A stretch of 64,000 nucleotides of DNA, from NCBI RefSeq assembly GCF_051020975.1, contig NC_135039.1:9026692-9090691 (forward strand), read 5' to 3'. A model generated the notes under the pieces. It had not been told where the DNA came from and did not search any database. It saw only the letters and a program-made list of their open reading frames with translations. Positions 1 to 10,670 of the stretch are shown one piece after another (within the stretch, counting starts at the first letter, position 1; each line of letters opens with the position of its first letter). Position numbers and translations under genes: made by a program. Source of the DNA: Osmia lignaria lignaria. Its lineage: Eukaryota; Arthropoda; Insecta; Hymenoptera; Megachilidae.

Positions 1-150
1 AACGCCCACCCGGAGCCATCTGTCGCCGAGTCCGAAGACTTCAGTCCACCCGTTACCGCAGGAAGTCCGTCAGCCCCATCGTCCCTGATCACCGGCAGAT
101 CGACAATCGATAATCGATCTATCCCGTTGCCGGAAGAGGCCCCTTCCTAG
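1..150 (+). CDS. C-terminal tail of an unidentified open frame (partial)
   Basis: Frame 1 is open from the window edge to a TAG at 148-150, about 49 codons rich in Ser, Pro and acidic residues. The GC-rich composition stops just after it, which fits the 3' end of a coding frame (perhaps of a retroelement) entering from the left. No domain is recognisable. It could be chance. Confidence 0.25.
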   Translation, partial: NAHPEPSVAESEDFSPPVTAGSPSAPSSLITGRSTIDNRSIPLPEEAPS

Positions 151-795
151 TTCCATCCCCTCCCCAAAAACCATCCCGCCCTAGTTGAGCCCTAGGCTAG
201 AGTAACGAGCGATTATAGAAGCGTTAAAGAGATTTTTGGCGACGTTAAAGAGATCTGAAGAAGCGATTTTGTGTGCGTGAGGTGCACCGTTTGGTGAGTC
301 CTTTGGATTATATAACGTTTGCGAATCAATTGTGTGAGTTTCGGCAACGGCAACCTTCGCCCGCGTACTTTCGCGTCCGCGTGTTGTTCCGATTCTTCGA
401 AGATTTTTACGTTTTGCGAAAACCCCCCGTGTCCGACCCTTATTATTCCCGTCTACAGCCATCCCCCTACGCGTAACGTATACGAGCTTTCCTGTGAACC
501 CTTTCTCCTACCCTGAGATCTCTCCCAGCCCTAGCGTACTCCCAGCGTACTCCCCCGCGAAATATTGTACGGACGTAAGTGCCACGAGTCCCATCCCCTG
601 TAACGACCCCAAGTATACCCCTTTCCCTTTTCGGTTTTGATTGCCACCGCGAGTGGCTGGCGCCCAACGTTTGTAACGAGTTGTTGTGGGATAGAGAAAA
701 TAAAGTTTTGTAACGAAAGCGTTTTAGTGAACTCACAAATCGGGTCACAAAGTTTAAGAAATCGAATGCAAAAACAAAAATTGAAAAAACTGAAT
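151..795. other. Non-coding stretch with a possible poly(A) signal
   Basis: No convincing coding frame. There is an AATAAA at about 699-704, followed by TTTTGTAACG. With the open tail just upstream this could be the 3' UTR or LTR of a degraded element, but no matching terminal repeat was found in the window. Confidence 0.3.
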
Positions 796-805
796 CTGTC
801 TGCAG

Positions 806-993
806 AAGTTTTGTCATTATTATCCGCCATCTACGGAACCAGAAGCAACGCCAACGACATCCGCAACTACAGAAGAAACAACAGATAACGAGGAAGATTT
901 CAATGAAGATGATGAAGATAATGACGATAATGCTGAAACATTGCCTGTATTTAGGGATCTAGATAACTTTGAATTGGATACGGACGAAAAATA
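806..993 (+). pseudogene. Acidic C-terminal exon-like frame
   Basis: An AG splice acceptor at about 804-805 opens a frame ending with TAG at 991-993. It is Thr/Glu-rich, then strongly acidic (runs of EDD, DDEDND). It precedes the Harbinger-like pair downstream and might be part of the accessory protein of that element. No domain is recognisable, and assignment is tentative. Confidence 0.25.
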
Positions 994-1179
994 GGTACCT
1001 AAGGATTACAAATTTTCTTTTAAATCTTTATAAAATTTCATGACCATGAAATATCAGTACATATTGGCACATTAGTCCTGTCGTTTCGAATATTTAATTT
1101 TCAGCATCAGATTCGTTATTAGCAACCTCAAAAACCCTAAATTATTTACTTTCAGAAAGCTAGGACAAACTTTTGAATT

Positions 1180-1416
1180 TTGGCTACAAAAAGTGGCTTT
1201 CCGGACCACTGTGCATTCGGAAGGAATGTTGGCTTACAACTACAAAATATGCTAATAGAACAGGCGTTGAAAGCTCAACAACAAATTCAATCATATTTAA
1301 CGCAAACTCGACTGGAGAACATTGCCTCTCAGAAGCAGACGACACAGGTGCAAGCTATATCCAGCGATATTCTAAGCACGGCATTATTGAGAACATTGTA
1401 TAATTATGAAAAATAA
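1180..1416 (+). pseudogene. Possible PIF/Harbinger accessory (Myb/MADF-type) protein, C-terminal fragment
   Basis: The frame contains a Gln-rich helical segment (ALKAQQQIQSYLTQ) after an FGRNVGLQL motif and ends at a TAA (1414-1416). It converges tail-to-tail with the Harbinger transposase fragment on the other strand (1446 onward). PIF/Harbinger elements characteristically encode a transposase and a separate Myb-like or MADF/BESS DNA-binding protein, so this may be the tail of the second protein. That assignment rests on position and on resemblance to BESS-like C-termini, not on a diagnostic motif. Confidence 0.35.
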
Positions 1417-1445
1417 ATATTTTTCCATATAATGAACAATTGAAT

Positions 1446-1799
1446 TTATTTTCTTACCTTAATAAAATCTTGTAGTGACTCAGAAACAGCTTCACACACT
1501 TCCGGAATAAATTCGGAAATGGTGAACTTTCCAAGTCTAAACAAATGTTGCAGCGTCCTTATACTGCATCCCGTTGCCAAGAAATACAGAACTGTTTGTA
1601 ATTTTGTTTCTGCGGGAATTGCACTTCTGATATGCGTGTCCTTTCGTTGTACTTTTTCGCGGACTTTCTCTAATAATACATTAAATAATTCTTCGGTCAT
1701 TCGAAGAGTATTAAAATATCCTCGACAGCCAACTCTTTCAAAAGAGAACTGGACATTCCCAATGAATTTCTTCGGTTTATCCAGAGCCTAACCCACACG
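1446..1799 (-). pseudogene. PIF/Harbinger transposase, N-terminal fragment (HARBI1-like)
   Basis: The minus strand encodes the start of a Harbinger-family transposase. A WVRLWINRRNSLG block followed by LLKELAVED is the usual HARBI1/PIF N-terminus. After a frameshift near 1705 the frame continues as LRMTEELFNVLLEKV and then the helix-turn-helix region (ATGCSIRTLQHLFRLGKFTI). It stops at about residue 115, so the DDE_Tnp_4 catalytic core (D, D, E) is absent. Harbinger transposases are normally about 350-450 aa. This is therefore a non-functional 5' remnant. The family call is fairly secure; the exact subfamily is not. Confidence 0.75.
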
Positions 1800-2299
1800 C
1801 GTTCATTTGTCGCTTCTTCTTCAACCTCTTCTGCTACGACCTAAACAATGATAACAGTAAATAATTTCGTCGGTATCTCCGATTAAATATGATTTTAAGG
1901 TTAAATATCATTATAAATTATTACCTTAACAATTTTGTTGATGAGTCTATTTAGTGCCGCACGATGGCGGTGCCTCTTCATTTCTCTCGCTGATATGTCT
2001 TGTTTTCTTGATTTTCAAAGCTCAACTGTACTAGTCCGGACACTTTTCTATGCACTAAACGGTTTAGTAGTAAGTAGCTACTTCCCACTCGACTAAATTA
2101 CTAGCCGTGTCTGAACCAGCCTTTAGACAGAGTCGGAACGAAGGTCAAGGAGGGATGAGAACTCGGGAAACGCGCCCAGTCAAAACCAATGCGTGCGGGC
2201 TTTCCCCTTCGACACGTACCCTGATTTGCCAAATGATGTCCCCGCTTTGGGCCCTTAATCGCGGGTCGAACCCTGAGACACGATCGCTAGACTGAGGCA
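1800..2299. other. No recognised gene
   Basis: This stretch joins the Harbinger fragment to the LTR copy on its right. Short open frames show no domain. No clear terminal repeats or target duplication were found for either neighbour. Confidence 0.4.
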
Positions 2300-2670
2300 A
2301 ATCACTCTTCGTCGAAAAATCGTAAGGTGCGTGACGGGGAGCCCGTGTTCGCGTAGAGATAGAGTTGTTAGTAAAATCGTGTAGTTAGATTGCTCAGCAA
2401 GTCCTCATCAAGGCAGAGTGTCGAGAGTGTTTCGGTTCACGGTTTTGTGACAAGGACTCAAACGAATACGTTAAACTCATTTCACACTTTTCAATCCCTA
2501 TCTTTTCTCTTTCATTTTTATTTCGTTCGTAAATTAATTATATTCTTTTTCTCGCGTCGCGTTGTTTTCGTATTAGTCTCTAATTGTATTTCGTTTCCGT
2601 AAAGATCTAAGGCTCGAACGCGATCGCGTAGTGCGCGTGCAAAAGTTCTCATCTTTTCTTCGGCTTCCAG

Positions 2671-2752
2671 ATATCTAGACTACAACCACGACAGTTTTTC
2701 GCATACGCTCAACATTCGCAAATATTATATTAAAATATACTACAACGAATTG
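2671..2752 (+). other. Conserved mini-exon with GT-AG borders in LTR copy A
   Basis: An 82-nt segment is preceded by a pyrimidine-rich acceptor (CTTCGGCTTCCAG) and followed by GTGAGT. The equivalent place in LTR copy C (26019-26085, minus) and in copy D (53920-53997) has GGTGTTCCAG before it and GTAAGT or GTAAGC after it. Conservation of both splice signals in three diverged copies suggests the LTR transcript is spliced. It has no obvious coding capacity. Confidence 0.5.
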
Positions 2753-2811
2753 GTGAGTTGCACAGTCTATACTTTAACACAGCGAATCTGGTGTCGAGTG
2801 AGGCAAAACGG

Positions 2812-2972
2812 CGATCTACGAGACTGCTAGTCGTGGAAGCATCCTACTAGATCGTTCCGTTCCACAATTTCGAGGTATCTAAGAGATTTCTAAATTAACT
2901 AAAATTTCCCAAATACGCGCAAACAAAGGCGGCCCACGGGACAGTTGTCTTGGAAGTATCCAACTGGGACCG
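2812..2972 (+). other. Two three-way-junction modules (A1, A2) in LTR copy A
   Basis: A1: the outer stem CGATCTA (2812-2818) pairs with TAGATCG (2848-2854). It encloses hairpins GACT-GCT-AGTC (2822-2832) and GGA/TCC (2835-2844). A2: CGGCCCA (2930-2936) pairs with TGGGACCG (2965-2972, one bulge). It encloses GAC-AGTT-GTC (2940-2949) and GGA/TCC (2952-2961). Sequence differs between modules while pairing is kept. Confidence 0.55.
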
Positions 2973-3413
2973 TCTCTTCGTTTTCTATCGCTCTCGAATC
3001 ATTGCAAAACACCGAAGTTCGAATCATCATTATTGCACATAATTATATTATTTTCCTGTCAGTTTTTCGTTAAAGTTCATTACATTTAAATTTCATATAT
3101 CTTTTCTAATTTAATAACCGTTCTAACACATACTAATTTCTCTTTTTTTCATATATTTCATACAGCTCGAATATCTTGTTAATCAAACCATTTTGTTGTA
3201 ATTATCTTTCCGAAATTATACACATGTTACCCATATTTGATTTCTAATAATTTGCATTAAAACACACTTTTCATTTTCCTTTATTAACACGCCTAATTTC
3301 TTGCACGAATTCACACGAGGGGCCCGTATGGGACCAGAGCATTGACGAACTCAAACAATTCGGAATCTTAATTCGATTTAACTTGATTTAATTTGATTCC
3401 TTTTTTTTTAATT

Positions 3414-3468
3414 GTTCTAATCGTGGTTGACCCAACATCGTCAAATACGGTTAGGACTGGTGGCAGCG
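3414..3468 (+). promoter_or_regulatory. Conserved stem followed by a tRNA-Leu-complementary 11-mer (copy A)
   Basis: GTTCTAATCGT (3414-3424) pairs along 11 positions with ACGGTTAGGAC (3447-3457), allowing two G-T pairs. The loop itself holds a TTGAC/GTCAA hairpin. Directly 3' is TGGTGGCAGCG, complementary to the usual tRNA-Leu 3' end (from memory). The same arrangement recurs at 28481-28535, 54307-54361 and, on the minus strand, at about 25283-25325. Confidence 0.5.
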
Positions 3469-3602
3469 TTAATACCGTTCTCAACCGCGTATTAACCATT
3501 CAAAAAGGAAAGAAATAATAATATAACTATAATTTTTCAATAGCTTATTTTTTTCCTTTTTATTTTGTACGTCGCGCGTCGTAGCTCGCTCGCGACGTAA
3601 CA

Positions 3603-6600
3603 CTAAAAACAGCAGAACCACCGCAGTTAGAAGAAGAACCAGTTTCTGACGGAATAGATTTTGTGGATTTTCAACATGTTTTCAAGCAAATAATACAGCT
3701 TGGAAAACATTCGAGTAGCGGCTGTGGCATCAAACACTTCCAAATAATTGGATGTCAACAAAAGGGACCAGAAAAAAAGTATAAAGTACAGTGCCAATTG
3801 TGTAATCACGTCGAGTGCGTATCGTGCCTTCGGAAGAGCGATAACACAATGGACATCAACCACAGCGCTGTTTCCAGTACAATGATGACAGGCAGCGGAT
3901 ACAATCAACTAGAAGAAATACTTTCTAGCATGAACGTGTCGTGCATGAGCAAGAGAATTTACGAAAAATGCCAAGATGAAATAATCGATGCCTTCGAATT
4001 GGCTGCGCAACGAGAAATAGAAGACGCAGGGAAATTAGAAAAAGAGCTAGCCATAGCAAGAGGCGATATACTTCCAGGTTGTAATATACCATGGATCCCA
4101 GTTGTTGCAGATGGCAGTTGGATGAAGAGATTGTTACGCGGCATAGGGTGCCGCTCGCGGATCTATAATAGCAGTTTTCTACCATTAACAATCTTACGGT
4201 TTTAACCATCGAGAGCAATAAACTCACCGTAAGACAACGTCCGTTTTGCCTCCTATGTACCTTATACAGATGGTAACAACGATAAATTCATGAACTGATG
4301 AATTTATCGCACCAATTTAGAAGCACGGTCGGTCATGCTCAATCACTTATTTATTGATTATTAGAAAAGGTCTTAAGCTGGTCGGAGTGGGGTTTGTCAC
4401 GTATCGAAGCAATTATCGTGTCAAAGGTAAAGATCCAACATTGAACAGATCCTCTACAGGACAAGGCCCATAAATTCAGAACACTCAGTTCGGACATTCG
4501 TTTTGTCCACGAGCTCGCGACAAGCGATTTACAATCTTTTACGGGCTCTTCCTACGTTTTTTGTGCATAAGTCGTAGCCAGTCCAAACAAAGACCCAAAC
4601 CTTTCTGTTGGCTCGGCTTAGCTTTCTCTCATGCCTTCGTCTCCGAGTTCCAAACAGCCCCTTCTGCTGTGCACGTGTCACTGCGAGTCAAACTGACCCA
4701 ACAACGGTCATGAACCGTCACTGCGCTCTGCTCCGAGGCACCACCGGTCACCAAGACCATATATCAAACCCACACAGAGGTTTCTGGGCCCACAGTCGCC
4801 CTTGTCTTGGAGTTACCGCCGGTTCTGTGCAAACACGCACCTTAAGACTCCCACGTGCATCGCAGCTGTTGGGCGTTTTATCGGGCCTACATGGGACTTG
4901 TCCAGCGAGCTGATTTGCTGAACACTTCGACCTATTGCCATTAGTTAAACCCCAGACGTTTACTAATTGGTCAATTTTGGTAAACGCCTCTCTCGCTGGG
5001 CTCTCTCTGCGGCTTCTGGAAAAGCGTCTTGGAACTTGGAGGGGAAGGAATTCGGCAGTCTTTTACAGAACTTGAACAAGAACAGTCTCAGACAGCTCTC
5101 CTGGGCAATCGGTCAGCTCTCGTTAACTTAATGGTTTCACTCCAACGTAGCTACATAAGCTCTGTTTAAACCACATTCAAACATTCACACATCTGAACAA
5201 TTGTACAATACACAACGAAGTAAACGCATTAACAGTAAAATATCTTGAAGTTAATATCCTTATCATTGTAAGAAATAATAAGGAAGTGCGACACGTCGTG
5301 GTGTAGTCACCCGCGTCACACCAAACGGTTCGGTAATTACACCGCGGATTCGCGCTAAAACAGAGATCCTACCGTGGAGGTGATTACAACTCTCTTTTTG
5401 GTGTAGGAGCCATCGTGGGATACCACACGGAAAAGGGGCTCTACATCAATGTAAAAAATAAATTCTGTATAATTTGCCAAATCACAGCCAAGAAGAAGGA
5501 ACAGGCACGGCAGCACGTTACTTCAAAAATTGGGGTCGTAACCAGAATTCAACTGGTATTGAAAGTGCTGCCATTGTAGACGGATTTAAATGCAGCATAG
5601 AAATGCACGGCCTGTGATATATTCAATATTAGTTGCCGATGGAGATAGCAGTGTGTATAAAAAGGTATTGGACAATGATCCATACAAAGAGTATATGGTG
5701 CATGTACGCAAAATTGAATGCACCAATCATCTGCTACGCAACTTTAGTAGAAAAATAAATGTGATCGCTACGAAAGGTCGCTTCAAGGAACTACGAGTTA
5801 TTGTAAAAGAGAATGCCCTTCGCCTATGCACTGGTGTGAAAAAAGCAGCAGAATACCGATTCAAAGAGAAAGTAACACTCGCTGATCAAATAAAAAATTT
5901 AAAAACAGACATGAAAAATGTAGCGAGCCATGTTTTCGGTGAACATCAGGAGTGTCAAAGATTAGCATACTTCTGCAACAAATACTCTGATTCGAACAGA
6001 GTGAACTATGTTCCACAATTGAAAGAATGCGGTATTTATCAACGCATTGAAGAAGCAATGCAACCGCTCTTTCCTCAAGCTGAAAGCTTGTTATATGGTT
6101 TAAATAATAATGCAGTGGAAAGTTTCAATAACGTAATTGTGAAATTCATCGGAGGTAAAAGAATAAACTTTGGACGCAAGGGTTCGTATCAGGGTAGAGT
6201 CTCTGCTACTGTCCTTCATTTCAATTCAAGAGAGTCGTTCAGCCGATTGAGTACTGCTGTGAACAAGGAACCGACAACCATCGTATAAAATATGGAACAA
6301 GGACGTAAGCATGCATCGTAAATGGCAGCGAAATATAAGGAAAAAGCCAAAGCATGTTCTTCTCGATACGAAAAGGAATTGCACGACAAAGATTACGGCC
6401 CCGCGGCAGAAAAACCAGATATGAAAGAAGCAGTATTCTCTTCTGAGTGTTACACTGCACATGCTTACACTCCTTCAGTGACAAACGATGCGACATAACA
6501 TTGAAGCAGAAACTCGCGATCAGGCCAAGAGCGAAAAATGGATAGCCTAACGTAAAAAATTATTAACTGCATCACATTTCGGCAAGGTATGCCAATTGAG

Positions 6601-7219
6601 AAAGAATACACCAAGAGGAAATACGATAAAGAGTATAATGTATCCGCAAATTCAATATTTGCGTTCCCTTGAATACGGAAGAGAGAACGAGGCAAATGCC
6701 TTAAAGTAATTGGAAACGGAACTGGGAATCCATATTCTACCGTGTGGTTTATTCATCGATGCCGTTGTGCCTTATTTAGGTGCAACTCCTGACGGCCTCG
6801 TGGACGATGATACTATCGTCGAAGTGAAATGCCCTGAATCGGCGAAGGATTTATCGCCAGCTGAAGCAATACAGCAGTTACCTGGGATACGGCGTATCTT
6901 TCGAGGTGATGAGATGAATAAAATTCATCACTATTATTATCAAATCCAAGGACAATTGCACATAGCGAATTGGCAAACTGCTTTGTTCTGTTTATAGACA
7001 AAAGAAGGAATAAAAATTACAAAAGTACAAAAAGACGACAGATTCTGGGCAACAGAAATGGAGCAAAAACTGAAAAGGTTTTATGAAGACTCCATGTTGC
7101 CAGAAATTATAGACAGTAGATTTAATCGGCAGCAACCTATTAGAGAGCCTGCATACATAAAAAACACCAATACATGTAGTAGTACACAAGAAAGTACATG
7201 TGAGGATGTACATTAATTG
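3603..7219 (+). pseudogene. Mutator-like transposase fused to YqaJ-type nuclease, decayed
   Basis: Several broken frames read in order as one insect-type Mutator-like protein. 3603-4190 gives the N-terminal region and the first catalytic motif (VADGSW). About 5366-5620 resumes with GVGAIVGYHTEKGLY and a Cys motif (FCIICQIT). 5590-6288 carries ADGDSSVYKKVL and AVESFN, the second Asp and the Glu of the DDE triad. About 6500-7216 is a YqaJ-like recombinase/nuclease domain with GRENEANAL, LGATPDGLV, VEVKCPE and YYQIQGQL. Breaks are a 1.2-kb insertion after 4190, frameshifts near 5515 and 5620, several stops and frameshifts at 6290-6710, and an in-frame TAG at 6995-6997 where family members have Trp. 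Multi-copy Mutator/YqaJ fusions are known in insect genomes; this copy cannot encode a full protein. Confidence 0.8.
4191..5365. other. Unidentified insertion inside the Mutator-like gene
   Basis: The coding sequence stops making sense after TATAATAGCAG (about 4185) and resumes at TACAACTCTC (about 5366), so about 1.17 kb is inserted. It contains no long frame. A 101-codon frame at 4608-4913 shows no domain. Its ends are not clearly inverted or duplicated, so its class is unknown; a solo LTR is one possibility. Confidence 0.5.
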
Positions 7220-7356
7220 AGTACGGCACTCTGCTCGCTCAACGCGCTTCCAGGGCCCGCACATTTCTGAGCGTTCCAAAATTTATACAATGGATATAGG
7301 TACATATGCACCTTTTTTCAAATTTATAAAGTATTCCTATAATATTACAATCCAAG

Positions 7357-7630
7357 GATTGCAATCGAAAGTCGCAATGCAACTATAGGCTATTGCGACT
7401 GCATCGTCGAGTACACACTGCTCATATGATGAGCTGTTGTATAGTCTATTGCGACTGCACTCGGCGGGTCCATATAGCACATATAATGAGTTGTATGATA
7501 AACGATTACAATCGAAAGTCGCAATGCACCTATAGGCTATTGCGACTGCACCGTCGAGTACACACTGCTCATATGATGAGCTGTTGTATAGTCTTTTGCG
7601 ACTGCACTCGGCGGGTGCAAATTGAAAATT
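7357..7630. repeat. Two-unit tandem repeat, period 147 bp
   Basis: The block starting GATTGCAATCGAAAGTCG at 7357 recurs as GATTACAATCGAAAGTCG at 7504 and continues in parallel (TAGGCTATTGCGACTGCA, CTCATATGATGAGC). Each unit contains the self-complementary CTCATATGATGAG. The period is a multiple of three, so open frames through it are artefacts. Confidence 0.8.
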
Positions 7631-7639
7631 CAATTTGTA

Positions 7640-8600
7640 CTATTGAATTTTCTACGCTTGCACTATCAACCAGACTTTGCGTTTAAATTTTGTCAAGTCC
7701 AATGCAACAGCTGACTATTTCTTTTACACTCAGAATAGAATACAGAATTAGCAAAAAGCGCCCTCTCGTTTTCATCGGCCAGCCGTATGTCTATGGGTAT
7801 TACCATTTTTGTGCAGAAAAATCTGCTGTAATACCGACCGGCCAAATCGGAGAGGTCACGTGCCGTGTCTACCCCCTTAAGGCACCGGCGAGATACTGTT
7901 AAAGACTGCCATCCCCTGTGTTAAAGTTCGGCACGCCAAGTGGGCCCAGTGGGCCTGGGGTACGATTGGTAAATAGGAATGATGGATAATGTAGAATAGT
8001 GATATTACCCATTGTACCGCCGAAAAAAACTGTCATACCATCAACGAGATGATTTAGCTTTGCCACAGTACAATAATTATCTCGTCGGTGCTGCTTGGAA
8101 AACAATTATATTTTACCTTATAATTGTATTACATTCTTATTATAATATAATAATACAATTATTGTAATAATGGATATTAAATAAATACATGAAAAATAAG
8201 AATATTTCATATGTAACATTCTGAAAAAATACAACTGAATAAAAAATAATTCGAAAATTACTGTTATATTTATAAAATAATGATTCTTAAACCAAAAATA
8301 TCATTTAACTGTTAACAGAGATTCGTCCCTTAGCGTACTGTTAACAGGTGGGCATTTTTACCTTCTTCACAGGTAGTAGAAGTAGGTATTTTTAATAGAG
8401 AATGGAATATTAAGCGCTTAGTGTATTTCGCGACATCGTGGAAACAAGAACGTCTTTTTGAAAACGAAGTGTAGAAGTCTAGAGAAGTGGGAAGTATAGA
8501 GTGTACTGATAGAAGACGAGCAGTACGAATCCTTAACAAGTAAGGAAATAATTTTATTGCATTAACTTTTTTTCGAGTGTGCAGTAGAAGTGTAGAGCGT
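7640..8600. other. No recognised gene
   Basis: AT-rich sequence. It includes an AT-rich palindromic stretch near 7620-7660 and the string CGTGTCTACCCCCTTAA (about 7864), which recurs near 63063. No coding domain was found. Confidence 0.4.
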
Positions 8601-8654
8601 AGTGACAGTGGAGTAGAAAATAATTTTATTTCATTATTTAAAATTGACAGGAAA

Positions 8655-8756
8655 ATGACGATGAAATTGACTCATAGCTCGACTTGTATTTATAAAAATT
8701 GTGGTATGAGAAGTAGGGACAATATATTAAATGTCAGATTTTATCGTTTACCTATT
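8655..8756 (+). pseudogene. THAP-domain protein, N-terminal part (interrupted)
   Basis: The frame starting MTMKLTHSS contains CIYKNCGMRSRD then FYRLP. This is the C-x-C half of a THAP zinc finger with its usual F-x-R-x-P spacing. It is broken after CCTATT (8751-8756). The remainder resumes at 13740 after the same CCTATT hexamer, so the two parts belong to one gene disrupted by the sequence between them. THAP domains occur in P-element-like transposases and in domesticated DNA-binding proteins. Confidence 0.65.
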
Positions 8757-9284
8757 GTTGTAATCGGTGAATATTTCAACACGGTTAACACCCGTGGCGC
8801 CCCTCTATTAGTCCGACGCGTTTTATGACGTCCTCAAGAAACAAAGAAAGCGAGAGACATGCGGTCTCCTAGCTAGATGCGCAGTACAGTAAAACCTGGA
8901 TAAATTCAACCAAGATTGGGACCCAGTGGTTGCGTTTATGTAAGCACGGTATCGAAGCTCGGATGACACGCGACGACCAGCCAAGCGTGAACGTAGAAAG
9001 GGACAGACAGTGGTGGCAAGAGAGAGGTCCGAAATCAAAGGAAAGAGCCGAAACGTATCGGTGTGACTAATACTAATTGAATCAAAAAACTTTTTTATTT
9101 TTGACTTTTTTTGAGTGAAACTTTTACTAGCGCATTGGTGAGATTTTTGTGAGTAAAGTGGTACCAAACCCGATATAGTTTCAATTATAATTACTTGCTA
9201 AAATTGATGTTATAAGTTGGCGAAAAGCAAGAGAGATCGAAATCCAAACCAGTCGCGGTGTCGGCTTTGGTTTCAAAGGTTTCA

Positions 9285-9437
9285 TTTATCCTAGCGAGGA
9301 GTCGATTCTGGGCATTTAATGTTTCATTTATTGAAGCGAGGAGTCGATTCCGGGCATTTAATGTTTCATTTATTCAAGCAAGGAGTCGATTCTGGCCATT
9401 TAATGTTTCATTTATCCAAGCGAGGTGTCGATTCTGA
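9285..9437. repeat. 60-bp subterminal repeats of Tigger 1
   Basis: Successive units read TTTCATTTATCCAAGCGAGG, TCGATTCTGGGCATTTAATG with small changes, about 60 bp apart. Inverted equivalents occur in the MITE at 40136-41091, and a pair occurs at 54930-57460. Repeated subterminal motifs are typical transposase-binding sites in pogo/Tigger elements; that role is inferred. Confidence 0.75.
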
Positions 9438-9620
9438 CGAGGGGAACTACCCAAGTGTTACGCTCACTTATTAATGAAACTTTGCCACCTTGTAGAGCTC
9501 GTCGCCCTGAACACGCCTATACCCCCTTTTGGGGGCAGACGGCTAATTGTTTACAAGATATTAACAATTAAAGTTAGTTACTACTTACATTGAGAAGCAT
9601 GACAAACTAACACATATAAA

Positions 9621-9699
9621 TGCTTAGCTCCACGGTAAAACGCTTGACTCACAATCTAACTGTCCACGGTTCAAGTCCATGGTTCCGAACATTTTTTTT
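9621..9699 (+). other. tRNA-like pol III promoter-like sequence, left arm
   Basis: GCTTAGCTCCACGGTAAAAC resembles an A box, and GGTTCAAGTCC (9668-9678) is a near-perfect B box. A CTCACAA stretch sits where an anticodon loop would be, and T8 (9692-9699) follows as a possible pol III terminator. The acceptor ends do not pair, so it is tRNA-derived rather than a working tRNA. Confidence 0.5.
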
Positions 9700-10274
9700 C
9701 TTTTTCTTTTTAATGATAATTTGTCTCTTTTTGAATAACTATTACAACTGTGCTATAATCATTGCATTTATTAATAGGTAATTAATTACATGTGCTGAAA
9801 TTTTTATAGAATTTAAGTTATCTTTTCTATCCAATACGTACATTAACACCCTTACCGGATTCAGAATTTACACGCGTTTATTTGTTATTATTTGTTTTCA
9901 CAAGTTCAATTTATTTAATTATATTTATTTAGTTACATTCATTTATACTACTGTGCAAATTTATAATTTATATTTACAACATTAGAAGAAGACGCAGAAG
10001 ACATTAGTGAAGAATCCAAAACAATAGGACAGAAATTATATTCGTATTTTATGGAAATTAATTGTGTGTGTATAATAACAAATAAACGCTAGTAAATTTT
10101 GAATGCGGTAAGGGTGTTAATGTACGCATTGGATAGAAAAGATAACTTAAATTCTATAAAAATTTCAGCACATGTAATTAATGACCTATTAATAAATGCA
10201 ATGATTATAGCACAGTTGTAATAGTTATTCAAAAAGAGACAAATTATCATTAAAAAGAAAAAGAAAAAGAAAGT

Positions 10275-10345
10275 TCGGAACCATGGACTTGAACCGTGGA
10301 CAGTTAGATTGTGGGTCAAGCATTTTACCGCGGAGCTAAGCATTT
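10275..10345 (-). other. tRNA-like sequence, right arm of the foldback
   Basis: The mirror copy of the left-arm tRNA-like unit, with the B box as GGACTTGAACC at 10285-10295 (minus strand). Its downstream T-run is broken up (AAGAAAAAGAAAG on the plus strand), so termination would be weaker than in the left copy. Confidence 0.45.
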
Positions 10346-10528
10346 ATGTGTGTTAGTTTGTCATGCTTCTCAATGTAAGTAGTAACTAACTTTAATTGTT
10401 AATATCTTTTAAACAATTAGCCGTCTGCCCCCAAAAGGGGGTATAGGCGTGTTCGGGGCGACGAGCTCTACAAGGTGGCAAAGTTTCATTAATAAGTGAG
10501 TGTAACACTTGGGTAGTTCCCCTCGTGA

Positions 10529-10670
10529 GTCCGTACACATGTTTTCTTTGCAGCCGACATGCCGACTCTGTGTCCGTACACATGTTTTCTTTGCAGCCGA
10601 CATGCCGATTCTATGTCCGTACACATCTTTTGTATTCAGCCGACATCATTTATATTCAGTCGTGGTGTCA
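10529..10670. repeat. Short tandem repeats in Tigger 1
   Basis: Three units of about 50 bp begin GTCCGTACACATGTTTTCTT and contain CAGCCGACATGCCGA. The same motif appears in reverse in the MITE at about 40480-40550, so this is a family-specific subterminal block. Confidence 0.7.

Larger units (their letters stand above)
2300..3602 (+). repeat. LTR family copy A (left boundary approximate)
   Basis: This is one of several diverged copies of a large LTR. It shares with 53530-54480, in the same order, the block TCACTCTTCGTCGAA, GAGATAGAGTTGT, TTAAACTCATTTCACA, a CAG/GT-bounded mini-exon, the CGATCTA three-way modules, a long stem followed by TGGTGGCAGCG (3458-3468) and a terminal hairpin ending CGTAACA at 3602. 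The Mutator-like coding frame begins immediately to the right. Whether this is a solo LTR or the LTR of a lost element cannot be decided, because the left edge is unclear and no target duplication was seen. Confidence 0.65.
9438..10525. mobile_element. Foldback element with 3-bp target duplication (TGA), inside Tigger 1
   Basis: The left end CGAGGGGAACTACCC is matched by GGGTAGTTCCCCTCG at 10511-10525, and the arms stay complementary for about 420 bp each (about 9438-9860 and 10100-10525). TGA flanks both sides (9435-9437, 10526-10528). An empty site is visible at about 40530 (minus orientation), where the same subterminal repeat continues without the insert. There is no coding frame. A 3-bp duplication fits several DNA transposon groups, and the family is not identified. 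Confidence 0.85.

Noticed and set aside
4191..5365. An intron in the Mutator-like gene
   Set aside because: No GT-AG pair fits the coding break points, and length and composition look like an inserted repeat.
7337..7686. Overlapping frames of 97-98 codons on both strands
   Set aside because: Produced by a 147-bp tandem duplication with a period divisible by three.
9621..9690. A functional tRNA gene
   Set aside because: B box and part of the T arm fit, but the acceptor strands do not pair and the anticodon stem is imperfect; kept only as tRNA-like.
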